Counted from the stretch's first letter, positions 16,401-24,643 are shown. The stretch: 36,874 bases of DNA from Methanomicrobiales archaeon (GCA_013415565.1 JAAEET010000015.1:1-36874); one strand, 5' to 3'. Notes: generated by a model from the letters alone, not told the origin. Program-made: numbers and translations.

Positions 16401-17987
16401 ATACCAACAACCTGCCCGACTACGGAACCAACGACGATACCAACAACCTGCCCGACTACGGAACCAACGACGATACCAACAACCTGCCCGACCACGGAAC
16501 CAACAACCGAACCGACTACGGAGCCGACCACGATACCAACAACCTGCCCAACTTCCGTGCCGACGACAGCACCGCCCCAGCTTCCGCATTCGTTCTATGG
16601 TGCGGTCACCCTGATGGGTGAGCCTGCACCGAACGGGACCACGATCACCGGCGTGGCTGAAGACGGCGGCGGCTCGCTTATCACCGATACGGAAGGTTTC
16701 TATGGAGATGAAGGCGCCCAGGATGACAAGCTCCTGGTGTATGGATCCATCGAGAATGGAGCTCCCATCTCCTTCTATGTGAATGGATACCGTGCCGAGT
16801 GCTATGATGTGGAGGACGAAGGACCCTGGCAGTGGACCTATCCATTCACCTCGGGAGAGGTGACCGAGCTCGATCTCCGGGTCGCTGAAACCCCGCCGGA
16901 ACCTCCCGTCGCGATCTTCTCTGCCAACACAACCTCCGGGAACGTGCCGCTGGTCGTAGGGTTCACGGATGACTCCCTCAACACCCCGACATCGTGGTTC
17001 TGGGAGTTCGGGGACAACGAGACCTCGACCGAACAGGACCCGGTCCACACCTACACAGGAGAAGGCACCTACACCGTCAATCTCACGGTGAGCAACGATG
17101 CCGGGGACAACACGCTCTCCCTGTCGGACTACATCACGGTGATCGTGCCCGAGCCCCTGCCGCCGGTCGCTGAATTCACTGCCAACCGCACCTCGGGACC
17201 GGCTCCGCTTGCCGTCGGGTTCACCGATGATTCGCTCAACAGCCCGACCTCCTGGTTCTGGGAGTTCGGGGACGGTGCAACCTCCACCGAGCAAAACCCG
17301 GTTCATACCTACACCGGGATCGGCAACTTCACGGTGAATCTGACAGCGGCAAACGACTACGGTGACGACTCAGTCTCCAAACAGGACTATATCACCGTCA
17401 CCACAGCGGCCGAGATGTACTACATCAACGCCACAGCCGGCATCGGGGGGATGATCAATCCGAGCGGCCTCGTTGAAGTCCTGCCGGGTGCCAATGCCAC
17501 CTTCAACATTACCCCGCTCTCATACTATACCGTCCGGACCATTACGGTGGATGATGCGATCGTAACTGCATTCTACACGTACACTTTCGAAAACGTCTAT
17601 CAAAACCACACCATCGCCGCAACGTTCAGGGCGACGAGCAGTGGAGGTGGCGGAGGAGGAGGAGGTGGTGGCGGCCCTGTCGTTACCACAATCCCCACGA
17701 CCGTGCCAACCACCCCCCTCGATCTGACCGGAGGAGTCTCTGACAGCGATACCGACGGAGGTGTGGTCACGACCATCCCGACCACCGAGATCCCCACTGA
17801 AACGCCCGTCGAAACGGCTGTCACCACCCCGGTCCCCACAACCACCGTTCCACCTGCCCAGCCGTTCTGGTCCCAGTTCCCGCTGGCCTGGCTGATCCCC
17901 ATCATCCTGGTGATCATCATCCTCGCGGCACTGGCCTACTACTACTACCAGAAAGAGAAGGGCGAAGAGCTCTTTGAAGAAGAATAA
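13443..17987 (+). CDS. Giant surface protein: SBBP propeller, five PKD domains, Thr/Pro stalk
   Basis: A 1514-residue type I membrane protein. In order: signal peptide (residues 1-25, MKTNRILLLLLLLVPL), a DUF7948-type N-terminal domain (about 55-275, NAGQF... and LYPGIDLLYEG), seven SBBP repeats of about 60 residues forming a probable closed seven-bladed beta-propeller (280-690, blades ending YITG/YVTG), PKD domains 1-3 (716-964), a Thr/Pro/Cys stalk from 36-bp repeats (973-1040), a FYG module (about 1045-1150), PKD domains 4-5 (1150-1322), a beta-rich domain with NATAGIGG, a poly-Gly tract, a second Thr/Pro linker, a membrane helix (about 1480-1500) and a charged tail (KEKGEELFEEE). It is likely an adhesin or envelope component. 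Confidence 0.9.
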   Translation: MKTNRILLLLLLLVPLAGILCLSAAGDVPGATAPVLPDTAPSGGGEYGDTLFGPAEQDGMPASLPLVFIRNAGQFRDDILFMVISDAGPVSFSTDGSAFRVISPENGQSALLTYRFEGASGAAAVEGVDRLDCEANFLSGADPSAWITGVETYRALRYVDLYPGIDLLYEGVPDGLKSTYIVRPGADPGAINIEYSGQDELSIGPDGTLLLVTPAGSITHSAPYCYQVIDGSIVEVRSAYTVCGQHVGFAIGSYDPDYDLVIDPVMKYGLYLKGTGMADAFGVALDSKRNAYVTGRSFPTPYDVPADSSGNNAGGTDVVVVKINPDGTAPVYITYLGGNGDETGYGIRVDGDGSAYIAGTTNSTDFPVANPLQAALAGQTDAFIARLAPNGTSLIYSTYIGGTGQDYGYAIDIDTAGNAYITGSTDSKIFPVTSVLHHTTLAGINDAYIVKVSADGEDLVYSEYIGGIIMDTGYGIAVDESGSAYITGETYSWNFPVLNAYQPAFGGYSDVFITKVAPAGYPFVYSTYLGGSDMDGGRAIDVDAAGYAYVTGLTRSRNFPTADAFKPVQPGLISSFYSRLAPSGSALAYSTYLTGPGFDEGRGIAVTPSGYVYITGITKAPNLQLYDPFQPVFGGGVSDAFVAKFVNGEVFPAYLTYLGGDGKDEGHALTVDGICGVYVAGLTKSTNFPSSDPYPDTFIPKGDGGFIVLFWDEEICCTPPVAGFSADPDAGYAPLDVQFTDLSSGEPDSWFWEFGDGATSTEQNPAHTYTGVGNYTVNLTVENLCGTDETSGVIIVICLEPVAGFVADPDSGYAPLDVQFTDTSQNNVTSWSWEFGDGATSTEQNPAHTYTEVGNYTVNLTVENSCGTDETSRIIRVVPCIPPVADFTANQTTGHPPVTVQFYDLSTQDPTAWYWEFGTGATSTEQNPVYTYTQIGTYTVNLTVWNDCGNDTVSKIAFIVTVPCTTPMTTVPTTIPTTCPTTEPTTIPTTCPTTEPTTIPTTCPTTEPTTIPTTCPTTEPTTEPTTEPTTIPTTCPTSVPTTAPPQLPHSFYGAVTLMGEPAPNGTTITGVAEDGGGSLITDTEGFYGDEGAQDDKLLVYGSIENGAPISFYVNGYRAECYDVEDEGPWQWTYPFTSGEVTELDLRVAETPPEPPVAIFSANTTSGNVPLVVGFTDDSLNTPTSWFWEFGDNETSTEQDPVHTYTGEGTYTVNLTVSNDAGDNTLSLSDYITVIVPEPLPPVAEFTANRTSGPAPLAVGFTDDSLNSPTSWFWEFGDGATSTEQNPVHTYTGIGNFTVNLTAANDYGDDSVSKQDYITVTTAAEMYYINATAGIGGMINPSGLVEVLPGANATFNITPLSYYTVRTITVDDAIVTAFYTYTFENVYQNHTIAATFRATSSGGGGGGGGGGGPVVTTIPTTVPTTPLDLTGGVSDSDTDGGVVTTIPTTEIPTETPVETAVTTPVPTTTVPPAQPFWSQFPLAWLIPIILVIIILAALAYYYYQKEKGEELFEEE
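14250..15530 (+). repeat. Seven SBBP (beta-propeller) repeats within the surface protein
   Basis: Blades end in the pattern AYVTG/AYITG/AYIAG/VYITG/VYVAG followed by T/R-x-S and a FP or NF segment; the intervening strands read STYIGG, STYLGG or LTYLGG. Counting gives seven copies, the size of a typical closed propeller. Confidence 0.7.
15590..16078 (+). repeat. Near-identical PKD domain pair
   Basis: Two neighbouring PKD domains (15590-15833 and 15840-16078) are almost identical at the DNA level over about 125 nt, from the WEFGDGATSTEQNPAHTYT region through ENxCGTDETS. Scattered substitutions are few, which points to recent duplication or gene conversion. A block of the same sequence also recurs in the fifth PKD domain (17256-17320). 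Confidence 0.75.
16361..16560 (+). repeat. 36-bp tandem repeat encoding a Thr/Pro/Cys stalk
   Basis: Four complete 36-bp units (16361-16396, 16397-16432, 16433-16468, 16469-16504) differ only at one position (GACCAC versus GACTAC), followed by a degenerate tail to about 16560. Each unit encodes 12 residues of TTIPTTCPTTEP type, giving one cysteine per 12 residues. High identity suggests recent slippage or unequal crossover. It separates PKD domain 3 from the FYG module. Confidence 0.85.
16577..16886 (+). other. FYG module (surface-protein building block), copy 1
   Basis: A stretch of about 100 residues reading LPHSFYGAVTLMGEPAPNGT at its start and ELDLRV at its end, between the Cys-bearing stalk and PKD domain 4 of the giant surface protein. 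The same pattern recurs at 30997-31325 and 36588-36857. It probably folds as a small beta sandwich; no named family is certain. Confidence 0.7.
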
Positions 17988-17990
17988 CAC

Positions 17991-18000
17991 CTTTTTTTCT
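17991..18000 (+). terminator. T-run terminator after the surface protein
   Basis: A run of seven T starts 5 nt after the stop codon, a typical archaeal intrinsic terminator. The following 105 nt up to rfcS also hold a GGGGT-GCAT-ACCCC hairpin (18026-18039), which may be a termination or leader element. Confidence 0.5.
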
Positions 18001-18105
18001 TCTCCCCCCGGCCACGGACACCTTCGGGGTGCATACCCCCTGTTTTATCAGCAGGAACCCGATACGGATAATACCATAACCTCGTACATTGAAAGAGGAT
18101 AAGGG

Positions 18106-19074
18106 ATGGACGAGAGCCACACTATTTGGATTGAGAAGTACCGGCCGGCGAAGCTTGCCGATATCGTCGGCCAGGACGAGATCGTGGAACGCCTCCAGTC
18201 CTATGTGAAAGCAGGCAGCCTCCCGCACCTGCTCTTCACCGGTCCGGCCGGGGTGGGAAAGACCACGGCGGCAGTCGCCCTCGCAAAAGAGTTCTTCGGT
18301 GAAGCCTGGCATATGAACTTCCGGGAGCTCAATGCGTCCGATGAACGCGGTATCGATGTGGTGAGAAACCAGATCAAGCAGTTCGCCCGGACCTCGCCGC
18401 TTGGTGAAGCATCCTTCAAGATTCTCTTCCTCGATGAGGCCGACGCGCTCACCCCGGACGCCCAGGCTGCCCTCCGGAGGACGATGGAGAGCTACGCCCA
18501 GACCTGCCGGTTCATTCTCTCCTGCAACTACTCCTCAAAGATCATCGATCCCATCCAGAGCAGGTGCGCAATCTACCGGTTCCGGCCCCTTGAGCGGACC
18601 GCAATCGCGGAGGAGATACACCGCATCGCCCGGAGCGAGAACCTTACCGTCACCGATGATGCCCTCGAGGCCATCACCTACATCGCCCAGGGAGACATGA
18701 GGAAGGCCATCAACGCCCTCCAGGGCGCCGCTATCCTCTCACCCGAGATCACCAAGGCAGGGGTCTATGCCATCACGGCGACGGCAAAACCCGAGGAGAT
18801 CAACGAACTCCTCGACCTCTCCCTGTCCGGGGATTTTGAAGGAGCCGAGCAGGTCCTCGCACAGCTCCTCCGTGAGCGGGGGATCGCTCCGAACGAGCTG
18901 ATCAACCAGTGCTACCGGGCCATTATCAAGCGGCCGATGGACGAGAGGCTGCGGGTGGCCCTGGTCGACCAGCTCGGGACCACCGACTTCCGGCTTTCCG
19001 AAGGAGCGAACAGTGATATCCAGATGGATGCACTCATCGCCCAGTTCGTGATCAATGCCAGACGGTTCAGCTGA
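18106..19074 (+). CDS. rfcS: Replication factor C small subunit
   Basis: A 322-residue AAA+ ATPase of the clamp loader that opens and loads the PCNA ring at primer ends. It has the RFC box-like IEKYRPA (residues 9-15), Walker A GPAGVGKT (46-53), DEAD Walker B (110-113), the SRC arginine-finger motif (152-154) and sensor 2 MRKAINALQ. Length and motifs are those of a fully active small subunit. The ATG has GAGGATAAGG just upstream. It ends 9 nt before mcm, with which it probably forms an operon. A second, degenerate RFC-small-like protein is encoded at 27429-28427. Confidence 0.96.
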   Translation: MDESHTIWIEKYRPAKLADIVGQDEIVERLQSYVKAGSLPHLLFTGPAGVGKTTAAVALAKEFFGEAWHMNFRELNASDERGIDVVRNQIKQFARTSPLGEASFKILFLDEADALTPDAQAALRRTMESYAQTCRFILSCNYSSKIIDPIQSRCAIYRFRPLERTAIAEEIHRIARSENLTVTDDALEAITYIAQGDMRKAINALQGAAILSPEITKAGVYAITATAKPEEINELLDLSLSGDFEGAEQVLAQLLRERGIAPNELINQCYRAIIKRPMDERLRVALVDQLGTTDFRLSEGANSDIQMDALIAQFVINARRFS

Positions 19075-19083
19075 GGGTGAAGG

Positions 19084-21198
19084 ATGGAGAACGAGCCCCA
19101 GACCGAGATCATCGACCGGGATGCAGACTGGAGCAAGTTCCTGAGAAGCCGCTACAAGAAGCAGCTCTCTGAACTCTCGCGGGAATTCCCCTACCGCAGG
19201 TCGCTCTTCATCGATTACCGGGAACTCGAGAGTTTCGGGAAGACCGGTATCAAGATGGCCGACGAGCTGCTCGGAAACCCCGGCAAGGTGATCGGGGATG
19301 TTCGATCGGCCATCGGTGCCCACCAGCTCATCAAGACCCGGGACGGAAAGGCAGCAAAAGAGGTCAATATCCGGTTCATCAACCTGCCGCGGAAGATCGC
19401 CATACGGCAAATCCGATCGGACCATATCAACACTTTTATCAGCGTCGAGGGAATCCTCCGGAAAACCACGGAAGTCCGGCCCCGGGTAGTGGAGGCGCAC
19501 TTCCGGTGCCCTGCCGGGCACATCACCATCAGGAATCAGGGGTACGGGAAGTTCCGGGAGCCGGACGGGTGTGAAACTGACGGGTGCACGTTCAAGAAAC
19601 TGGAGCTTATCCCGAAACGCTCGCGCTTCGTCGATTCGCAGAAACTCCGGATCCAGGAATCGCCCGAGGGGCTCAGGGGGGGGGAGCAACCCCAGACCCT
19701 CGATGTCGATGCCACCGATGATACGACCGGGAAGGTGGCCCCGGGTGACCGGGTGATCATCAACGGTATTCTCCGGTCCATGCAGCGGGTCAGCCACGGT
19801 GAAAAGAGCACCATCTTTGACATTTACCTGGAATGCAACTCGATCGAGATCGCTGAAAAAGAGTTTGAAGAGGTCCAGATCGAGGAGAAGGACGAGGAGG
19901 AGATCCTTTCCCTCTCGCACCATCCGAACATCTATGGGAAGATCACCCACTCCATCGCGCCGACCATCTACGGGAATGAGGATGTCAAGGAAGCGATCGC
20001 CCTGCAGCTCTTCGGCGGCATCACCAAGGAGATGCCGGACGGGAGCCACCTCCGCGGGGACATCCACGTCCTCCTGATCGGGGACCCGGGGATAGCCAAG
20101 AGCCAGCTGCTCCGGTACGTGGTCAAGCTCTCCCCGCGGGCGATCTACACCAGCGGGCAGTCGTCCACATCCGCCGGGCTGACCGCGACCGCGGTGAAGG
20201 ATGAATTCGGTGACGGGAGGTGGACACTTGAGGCCGGTGCGCTCGTCCTCGCGGACATGGGGATTGCCGCCGTCGATGAGATGGACAAGATGCAGAAAGA
20301 AGACCGGAGCGCGCTCCACGAGGCGATGGAACAGCAGTCGATCAGCGTGGCCAAGGCCGGCATCACCGCCACCCTGAAATCCCGCTGCGCCCTGCTCGGT
20401 GCCGCCAATCCGAAATACGGCCGTTTCGATGAATTCACCCCCATCGGCGAGCAGATCAACATGCCGGCATCCCTCCTCTCCCGCTTCGACCTCATCTTCG
20501 TCATGGGGGACAAGCCCGATCCCCAGCGCGACGGTGCGATTGCCGAACATATCCTCAAAGCCCACAGTATCGGTGAGACCATCGCGCAGCACGCAAAGAG
20601 CCCTATCCCGGGGGTCGATGATGCGTATATCACGGAGCAGCTCAAACCGGTCACTCCGGACATCGAGCCCGTCATCTTCCGGAAATACGTCGCATATGCC
20701 AAGCGGACCTGCTTCCCCCGCCTCTCCGATGCCGCGCGGGAATCGCTGGTGGATTACTACATGCGCCTGAGGGGTCTCGCATCGGAGTCGACCAAACCGG
20801 TTCCCGTCACCGCCCGCCAGCTGGAAGCGCTGGTGCGGCTCGCGGAGGCAAGCGCCCGAATCCGCCTCTCGTCCGATATCGAGCTCGCCGATGCCGAACG
20901 GGTGATCGGTATCGTCGATACCTGCCTGCGGCAGGTTGCCTATGATCCCAAGACCGGGACTTTTGATATCGACAAGGTGGTAACCGGAATCTCGAAAGGG
21001 AAACGGGACCTCATCCGCACCATCAAGGAAGTCATCCGGCGGCTGGCCGATGAGAGCGGGCGGGCTCAGATTGACGAGGTGATCGATCAAATCTCCCGGG
21101 AGGGATACCAGCGGGACGAGATACGGAAACAGATCGATATGTTCCTTCGCCAGGGCGAGGCCATGGAACCAAAACCGGGCATCATCAAGCTCATCTGA
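19084..21198 (+). CDS. mcm: Replicative DNA helicase MCM
   Basis: A 704-residue hexameric 3'-5' helicase that unwinds DNA at the fork. The N-terminal domain carries a zinc-binding segment (about 141-168, CPAGH...DGCETDGC). The AAA+ core has Walker A GDPGIAKS (K339), Walker B with DEMDKM (about 398), and the SRFDLIF arginine-finger region. The C-terminus is a winged-helix domain (REVIRRLADE...). The length is normal and there is no intein. GGTGAAGG precedes the ATG. It follows rfcS by 9 nt, so clamp loader and helicase are probably made together. Confidence 0.97.
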   Translation: MENEPQTEIIDRDADWSKFLRSRYKKQLSELSREFPYRRSLFIDYRELESFGKTGIKMADELLGNPGKVIGDVRSAIGAHQLIKTRDGKAAKEVNIRFINLPRKIAIRQIRSDHINTFISVEGILRKTTEVRPRVVEAHFRCPAGHITIRNQGYGKFREPDGCETDGCTFKKLELIPKRSRFVDSQKLRIQESPEGLRGGEQPQTLDVDATDDTTGKVAPGDRVIINGILRSMQRVSHGEKSTIFDIYLECNSIEIAEKEFEEVQIEEKDEEEILSLSHHPNIYGKITHSIAPTIYGNEDVKEAIALQLFGGITKEMPDGSHLRGDIHVLLIGDPGIAKSQLLRYVVKLSPRAIYTSGQSSTSAGLTATAVKDEFGDGRWTLEAGALVLADMGIAAVDEMDKMQKEDRSALHEAMEQQSISVAKAGITATLKSRCALLGAANPKYGRFDEFTPIGEQINMPASLLSRFDLIFVMGDKPDPQRDGAIAEHILKAHSIGETIAQHAKSPIPGVDDAYITEQLKPVTPDIEPVIFRKYVAYAKRTCFPRLSDAARESLVDYYMRLRGLASESTKPVPVTARQLEALVRLAEASARIRLSSDIELADAERVIGIVDTCLRQVAYDPKTGTFDIDKVVTGISKGKRDLIRTIKEVIRRLADESGRAQIDEVIDQISREGYQRDEIRKQIDMFLRQGEAMEPKPGIIKLI

Positions 21199-21203
21199 AC
21201 ACC

Positions 21204-21211
21204 TTTTTTTT
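21204..21211 (+). terminator. T8 terminator after mcm
   Basis: Eight consecutive T residues begin 6 nt after the mcm stop codon, as expected for an archaeal terminator. The same A/T stretch lies about 25 nt before the mptD start, so it may also serve as a poor TATA element for a leaderless mptD message. Confidence 0.5.
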
Positions 21212-21234
21212 ACCGGACAAGCCCAGTACCTAGC

Positions 21235-21588
21235 ATGGCAGGAACGCGTGAACAGGCGATCTTTGAAGCGGGCATCAAGCTCGGGGCGCTCTACCACCAG
21301 TTCGTGGGAACTCCGGTCTCACCGCAAACCGCATCGTCGCTCGAGACGGCGATCCGGGAGAGCATCAGCCTCCAGCCGTTCGTCCGCGACGTGCGCATCA
21401 GCATCGACCGATCACAGATGGAAGAGAACGTGTTCGGTTACGCTGAACTGAAAGGGACCATGCTCACCGCGGATGTGGTGACCCGGGTGGAGAGCTCGTG
21501 CTGTCACGCCCGGCTCGAGCGGAAGGGCGACTACCCTTTGATGGAGATCATCCGCTGTTATGAAGAACCCGGACATCCCGATCACTGA
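21235..21588 (+). CDS. mptD: Dihydroneopterin aldolase MptD (methanopterin synthesis)
   Basis: A 117-residue protein of the archaeal dihydroneopterin aldolase family, which cleaves 7,8-dihydroneopterin to 6-hydroxymethyl-7,8-dihydropterin on the way to tetrahydromethanopterin. The N-terminal block FEAGIKLGALYHQFVGTPVS and the later GYAELKG are the family signatures as I recall them. There is no clear ribosome binding site, so a leaderless message is likely. The last 29 nt overlap the next gene. The pathway fits a methanogen that uses methanopterin as C1 carrier. Confidence 0.85.
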   Translation: MAGTREQAIFEAGIKLGALYHQFVGTPVSPQTASSLETAIRESISLQPFVRDVRISIDRSQMEENVFGYAELKGTMLTADVVTRVESSCCHARLERKGDYPLMEIIRCYEEPGHPDH

Positions 21589-22387
21589 CGATCATATCCA
21601 CATCGATCCCCGGAACGGCCGGGGTCTTGCCGCTGCACGGGACTTCCAGCGGGCCGGGGGGACCCATCTCTTCCTGGTCTCAAAGCCGTCCTCATCGTTC
21701 GGGATCGTCCCGGTGACCGGCGAGGAGTTCAGGGAGGTTTTCGATGAGACCATTGCCGTTGCCGGTGCCGTCAGGGAACTTGGTCTCACTGTCTTCGTGG
21801 TGCTCGGTGTCCACCCTGCCGAGGTGACCCGCCTCTCCGCGCATTCCTCGCTTGACGATGCGATAGTGGTGATGAAACGCGGGCTGGATATTGCGGGGGA
21901 GTATATCGCGGAGGGATCCGCTGTCGCCCTCAAGAGCGGACGGCCTCACTATGACGTTCCGCCCGCAATCCTCGACGCATCAAACGAGGTGCTATCCCAT
22001 GCCCTCTCGCGGGCGTCACGTCTCGGGTGTGCGGTCCAGATCCATGCAGAGAGCGGTCCCTGCACCGATGTGGTGGATCGTGCCCGCCGCGCCGGCCTCC
22101 CTGCGTACCGGGTGGTGAAGCACTATGCTACCCCCGACACTCCCCTCACCCCATCGATGATCGCGACTCATCCGGCAATTCCCGGACTGGCCGCATCCGG
22201 GAGGCAGTTCACCATGGAGAGTGACTACATGGACGAAAACAGCAGGCCGGGGGCGGTTATCGGACCGAAATCGGTGCCCCGGGCAACATTCAGGCTGATC
22301 TCCGAAGGGCTGATAACCGCTGATGATGCGCACCGCATCCATTCCGAGACCCCCGCTCTCGTCTATGGCGTCGAAATCTCACGGTGA
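21560..22387 (+). CDS. TatD-like metal-dependent hydrolase (archaeal COG1099 type)
   Basis: A 275-residue TIM-barrel hydrolase. Metal ligands appear as DDHIHID at the N-terminus, GVHPAE near residue 83, and a later His in IHAESG, with an Asp in MESDYMDENSRPGAVIGPKSV near the C-terminus. This matches the predicted TatD-related hydrolases restricted to archaea; their substrate is not established (TatD itself is a DNase). It overlaps mptD by 29 nt, so translation is probably coupled; GGAGATC lies before the ATG. The role beside mptD is unknown. Confidence 0.8.
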   Translation: MKNPDIPITDDHIHIDPRNGRGLAAARDFQRAGGTHLFLVSKPSSSFGIVPVTGEEFREVFDETIAVAGAVRELGLTVFVVLGVHPAEVTRLSAHSSLDDAIVVMKRGLDIAGEYIAEGSAVALKSGRPHYDVPPAILDASNEVLSHALSRASRLGCAVQIHAESGPCTDVVDRARRAGLPAYRVVKHYATPDTPLTPSMIATHPAIPGLAASGRQFTMESDYMDENSRPGAVIGPKSVPRATFRLISEGLITADDAHRIHSETPALVYGVEISR

Positions 22388-22405
22388 ACGTCCTTTTCCC
22401 CGTCG

Positions 22406-22415
22406 TATTATTTTA
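22406..22415 (+). promoter_or_regulatory. TATA-box candidate for the DUF424-nmd3 operon
   Basis: TATTATTTTA lies 27-36 nt before the ATG at 22442. There is no Shine-Dalgarno sequence, so the first gene of the long operon would be read from a nearly leaderless message. Confidence 0.5.
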
Positions 22416-22441
22416 TGTGGTCGCCCTGCCACGTATATCCA

Positions 22442-22735
22442 ATGTACCTGAAGATTCACCGCACGCCGGCCGGTGATGAAGTCGTCGCGGTCTGCGACAG
22501 GGAACTCCTCAACGTCCGGATTTCCCAGGGTGACCTCGAGATCCACATCTCTGAGGCCTTCTACGGAGGAGAACTTGCGACCCCCGATGAGGTACGAATC
22601 GCCCTCTCTCGTGCCGAGAACGCAAACCTGATGGGAGAGCGTTCGGTAGCCCTTGCCATCGAACTCGGCCTGATCGGGAAGGACGGATACCTGCGTATCG
22701 GGTCAGTGCCCCATGCCCAAATCATCAGAATTTAA
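22442..22735 (+). CDS. DUF424-family protein
   Basis: A 97-residue protein beginning MYLKIHRTPAGDEVVAVCDRELL and containing the family blocks ISEAFYGGE and NLMGERSVALAIELGLI. DUF424 proteins are small archaeal proteins, often encoded beside translation genes; no activity is established. A longer frame from 22415 exists, but the TATA box at 22406-22415 and the conserved MYLK start favour 22442. It overlaps nmd3 by 23 nt. Confidence 0.85.
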   Translation: MYLKIHRTPAGDEVVAVCDRELLNVRISQGDLEIHISEAFYGGELATPDEVRIALSRAENANLMGERSVALAIELGLIGKDGYLRIGSVPHAQIIRI

Positions 22736-23777
22736 GAGACGAATCAGGGAGAACATCTGCCCCCGGTGCGGGCGCCCTTCTGAGGACGGAGGACTCTGCG
22801 GAGCCTGCAGGGCCGCACAACTCCGCTGGTACTCATGCCCCGCCCGTGTTGTCAGCATCTGCTGCCCGGGCTGCGGCGCCCGCAAAGAGGCCGGCCTCTG
22901 GGTGGAAACAGAGGTCCCGAGGGAAGAACTGACCAACACTCTCGTGAAACAGGCGATAGTCATCATCCCGGAGATCCACGATCCCGACATCACCATCAGC
23001 ATCCATGATAAGAGCAGCAACCGATCGGTTGCTGACTGCCGGATGTCGGGAACCCTGTTTGGTGAGCCGGTGGAGGGATCCTGCCAGATCGAGATCGTCT
23101 GGCAGAAGGAGCAGTGTGACCGGTGCAGCCGGGTGTCCGGGAGCTACTATGAAGGGGTGGTTCAGGTACGGGCCACCGGGAGAAAACCTCTCCCCCGCGA
23201 GATCCGGAATGCCGAACGGATCGCCCGCGAGGTTGAAGAGGCGTTGATCTCTTCCGGTGAACGTCTCTCGTTCATTTCGGAGATCGAAGAAACCCGGGAC
23301 GGCCTCGATATCACTATCGGCTCGCAGCGGATCGGGCAGGAGATCGCTACGGCCATTGTCAGGGTCATGGGAGGACGCTACACCACCCATCCGAAACTGA
23401 TCGGCGAACGGGCAGGAAAGCGCCTCTACCGGATCACCTACTCGGTACGCCTCCCGAAATACACGAAAGGGGATATTGTCATGGTCCATGGCCGGTATGG
23501 CGAGGTGCAGAGCGCCGACGGCCGTGACATCAGGATAAGCGACATCCGGGACGGCCAGCAGCGCTCGGTCCCGGAACAGAAGGTCGGCGCCCTGGTCGGG
23601 AATGTCCGGGATGCGGCCGAATACCTGGTAACCTTCAGGGAAGGGGACACCATCGGCGTCCTCGATCCAGGCACCGGAGAGAGTACTGAATGCCGGATCC
23701 CGCCGGGAATGCGGGCAGAGCCCGGCGACAGGGTCCGGATCCTCCGGACGGCTGACGAACTCCTCCTGCTGGGGTGA
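22713..23777 (+). CDS. nmd3: NMD3-family ribosome maturation protein
   Basis: A 354-residue archaeal homologue of eukaryotic NMD3, which binds the large ribosomal subunit and helps in its export and final maturation. The N-terminus carries zinc-binding cysteine pairs (C16, C19, C29, C32, then ICCPGC near 50-54), and another pair CDRC lies near residue 135; the rest is the OB/SH3-like region with RYGEVQSADGRDIRISD. Archaea have no nucleus, so its role is presumably ribosome assembly or quality control. It overlaps DUF424, with which it probably acts in translation, and is followed after 2 nt by taw2. Confidence 0.9.
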   Translation: MPKSSEFKRRIRENICPRCGRPSEDGGLCGACRAAQLRWYSCPARVVSICCPGCGARKEAGLWVETEVPREELTNTLVKQAIVIIPEIHDPDITISIHDKSSNRSVADCRMSGTLFGEPVEGSCQIEIVWQKEQCDRCSRVSGSYYEGVVQVRATGRKPLPREIRNAERIAREVEEALISSGERLSFISEIEETRDGLDITIGSQRIGQEIATAIVRVMGGRYTTHPKLIGERAGKRLYRITYSVRLPKYTKGDIVMVHGRYGEVQSADGRDIRISDIRDGQQRSVPEQKVGALVGNVRDAAEYLVTFREGDTIGVLDPGTGESTECRIPPGMRAEPGDRVRILRTADELLLLG

Positions 23778-23779
23778 CA

Positions 23780-24643
23780 ATGCGAACCCGCCGGCTCCCT
23801 TCTGAAAAGCTCCGGTCGGTCCGGGATGCCGACTGGGTTGACCGGAGCAGGCGCCCCTACGTGTCCCAGGGGACGGCATATATACCGGTCAAGGAAGGCT
23901 ATTTCTGGGATACGGAGCTTTCTCCGAAAATTCTCTACCGGGGGCGGGGGTTCTTCATGGCCGGAACGATCGCGATCTTACAGGGGAGGAAGCCGACCGA
24001 TACCGAGATCGATCGGATTGAGGCCTGGAAGAAACCGGCGGCAATTCTCTGGGTCCGGTCCTGTCGGGGAGTGGAACGGATCCCTGATGTCCTGGTGCTC
24101 AGGGGAGAACCGTGCGAGGTTACCCACCGGGAGATGGGGATGACCTTCCGGTTTGACCCGCTGCGGGTGATGTTCTCGCAGGGGAACCGGACTGAGAAAG
24201 CGCGGATGATGCGGACCATCAGGAGCGGGGAGAGGGTCGCCGATATGTTTGCCGGGATCGGGTACTTCACTATCCCGGCCGCCCGTGCCGGGGCCCGGGT
24301 GCATGCCATGGAACTCAACCCGGTTGCCTACGGATTCCTTTGCCGGAACATCCGGGATAACCATGTGGCTTCGCGGGTGCTTCCCGAATGCGGTGACTGC
24401 CGCGATCTTTTGGACGGGTGGTACGATCGAATCATCATGGGTCACTTCGATGCCGCCGCATTCCTCGATACAGCTGCCGGGCATACTCTCCCCGGCGGCA
24501 CCATCCACCTCCATGCCACCGGATCGCACCCGCCGGATATTCCGGAATCCTGCCAGGGGTGGTTCGGTGGGACCGCCATCCGGAGAGTAAAAAAGGTTGC
24601 ACCGCACACATGGCACTATGTCCTTGACCTGAAGGTGGTCTGA
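23780..24643 (+). CDS. taw2: tRNA wyosine enzyme Taw2 (aminocarboxypropyl transferase)
   Basis: A 287-residue class I SAM enzyme of the Trm5/Tyw2 group. The N-terminus resembles the tRNA-binding part of that group. The motif RVMFSQGNRTEK (about 133-145) precedes the SAM site DMFAGIGYFTIPAA and MELNP. The late MGHFDAAAFLD block fits Taw2 rather than the methyltransferase Trm5. Taw2 transfers the aminocarboxypropyl group of SAM to 4-demethylwyosine at position 37 of tRNA-Phe. I place the start at the ATG 23780; a GTG at 23774 overlapping the nmd3 stop is possible. It overlaps coaBC by 1 nt. Confidence 0.85.
   Translation: MRTRRLPSEKLRSVRDADWVDRSRRPYVSQGTAYIPVKEGYFWDTELSPKILYRGRGFFMAGTIAILQGRKPTDTEIDRIEAWKKPAAILWVRSCRGVERIPDVLVLRGEPCEVTHREMGMTFRFDPLRVMFSQGNRTEKARMMRTIRSGERVADMFAGIGYFTIPAARAGARVHAMELNPVAYGFLCRNIRDNHVASRVLPECGDCRDLLDGWYDRIIMGHFDAAAFLDTAAGHTLPGGTIHLHATGSHPPDIPESCQGWFGGTAIRRVKKVAPHTWHYVLDLKVV

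Noticed and set aside
16253-16531. Val/Gly repeat protein frame on the minus strand
   Set aside because: It is the reverse reading of the Thr/Pro/Cys repeat and has no ribosome binding site or promoter.
18739-21297. 852-residue open frame on the minus strand opposite rfcS and mcm
   Set aside because: It is antisense to two genes with all motifs and shows the same codon-bias artefact. No start signal or domain supports it.
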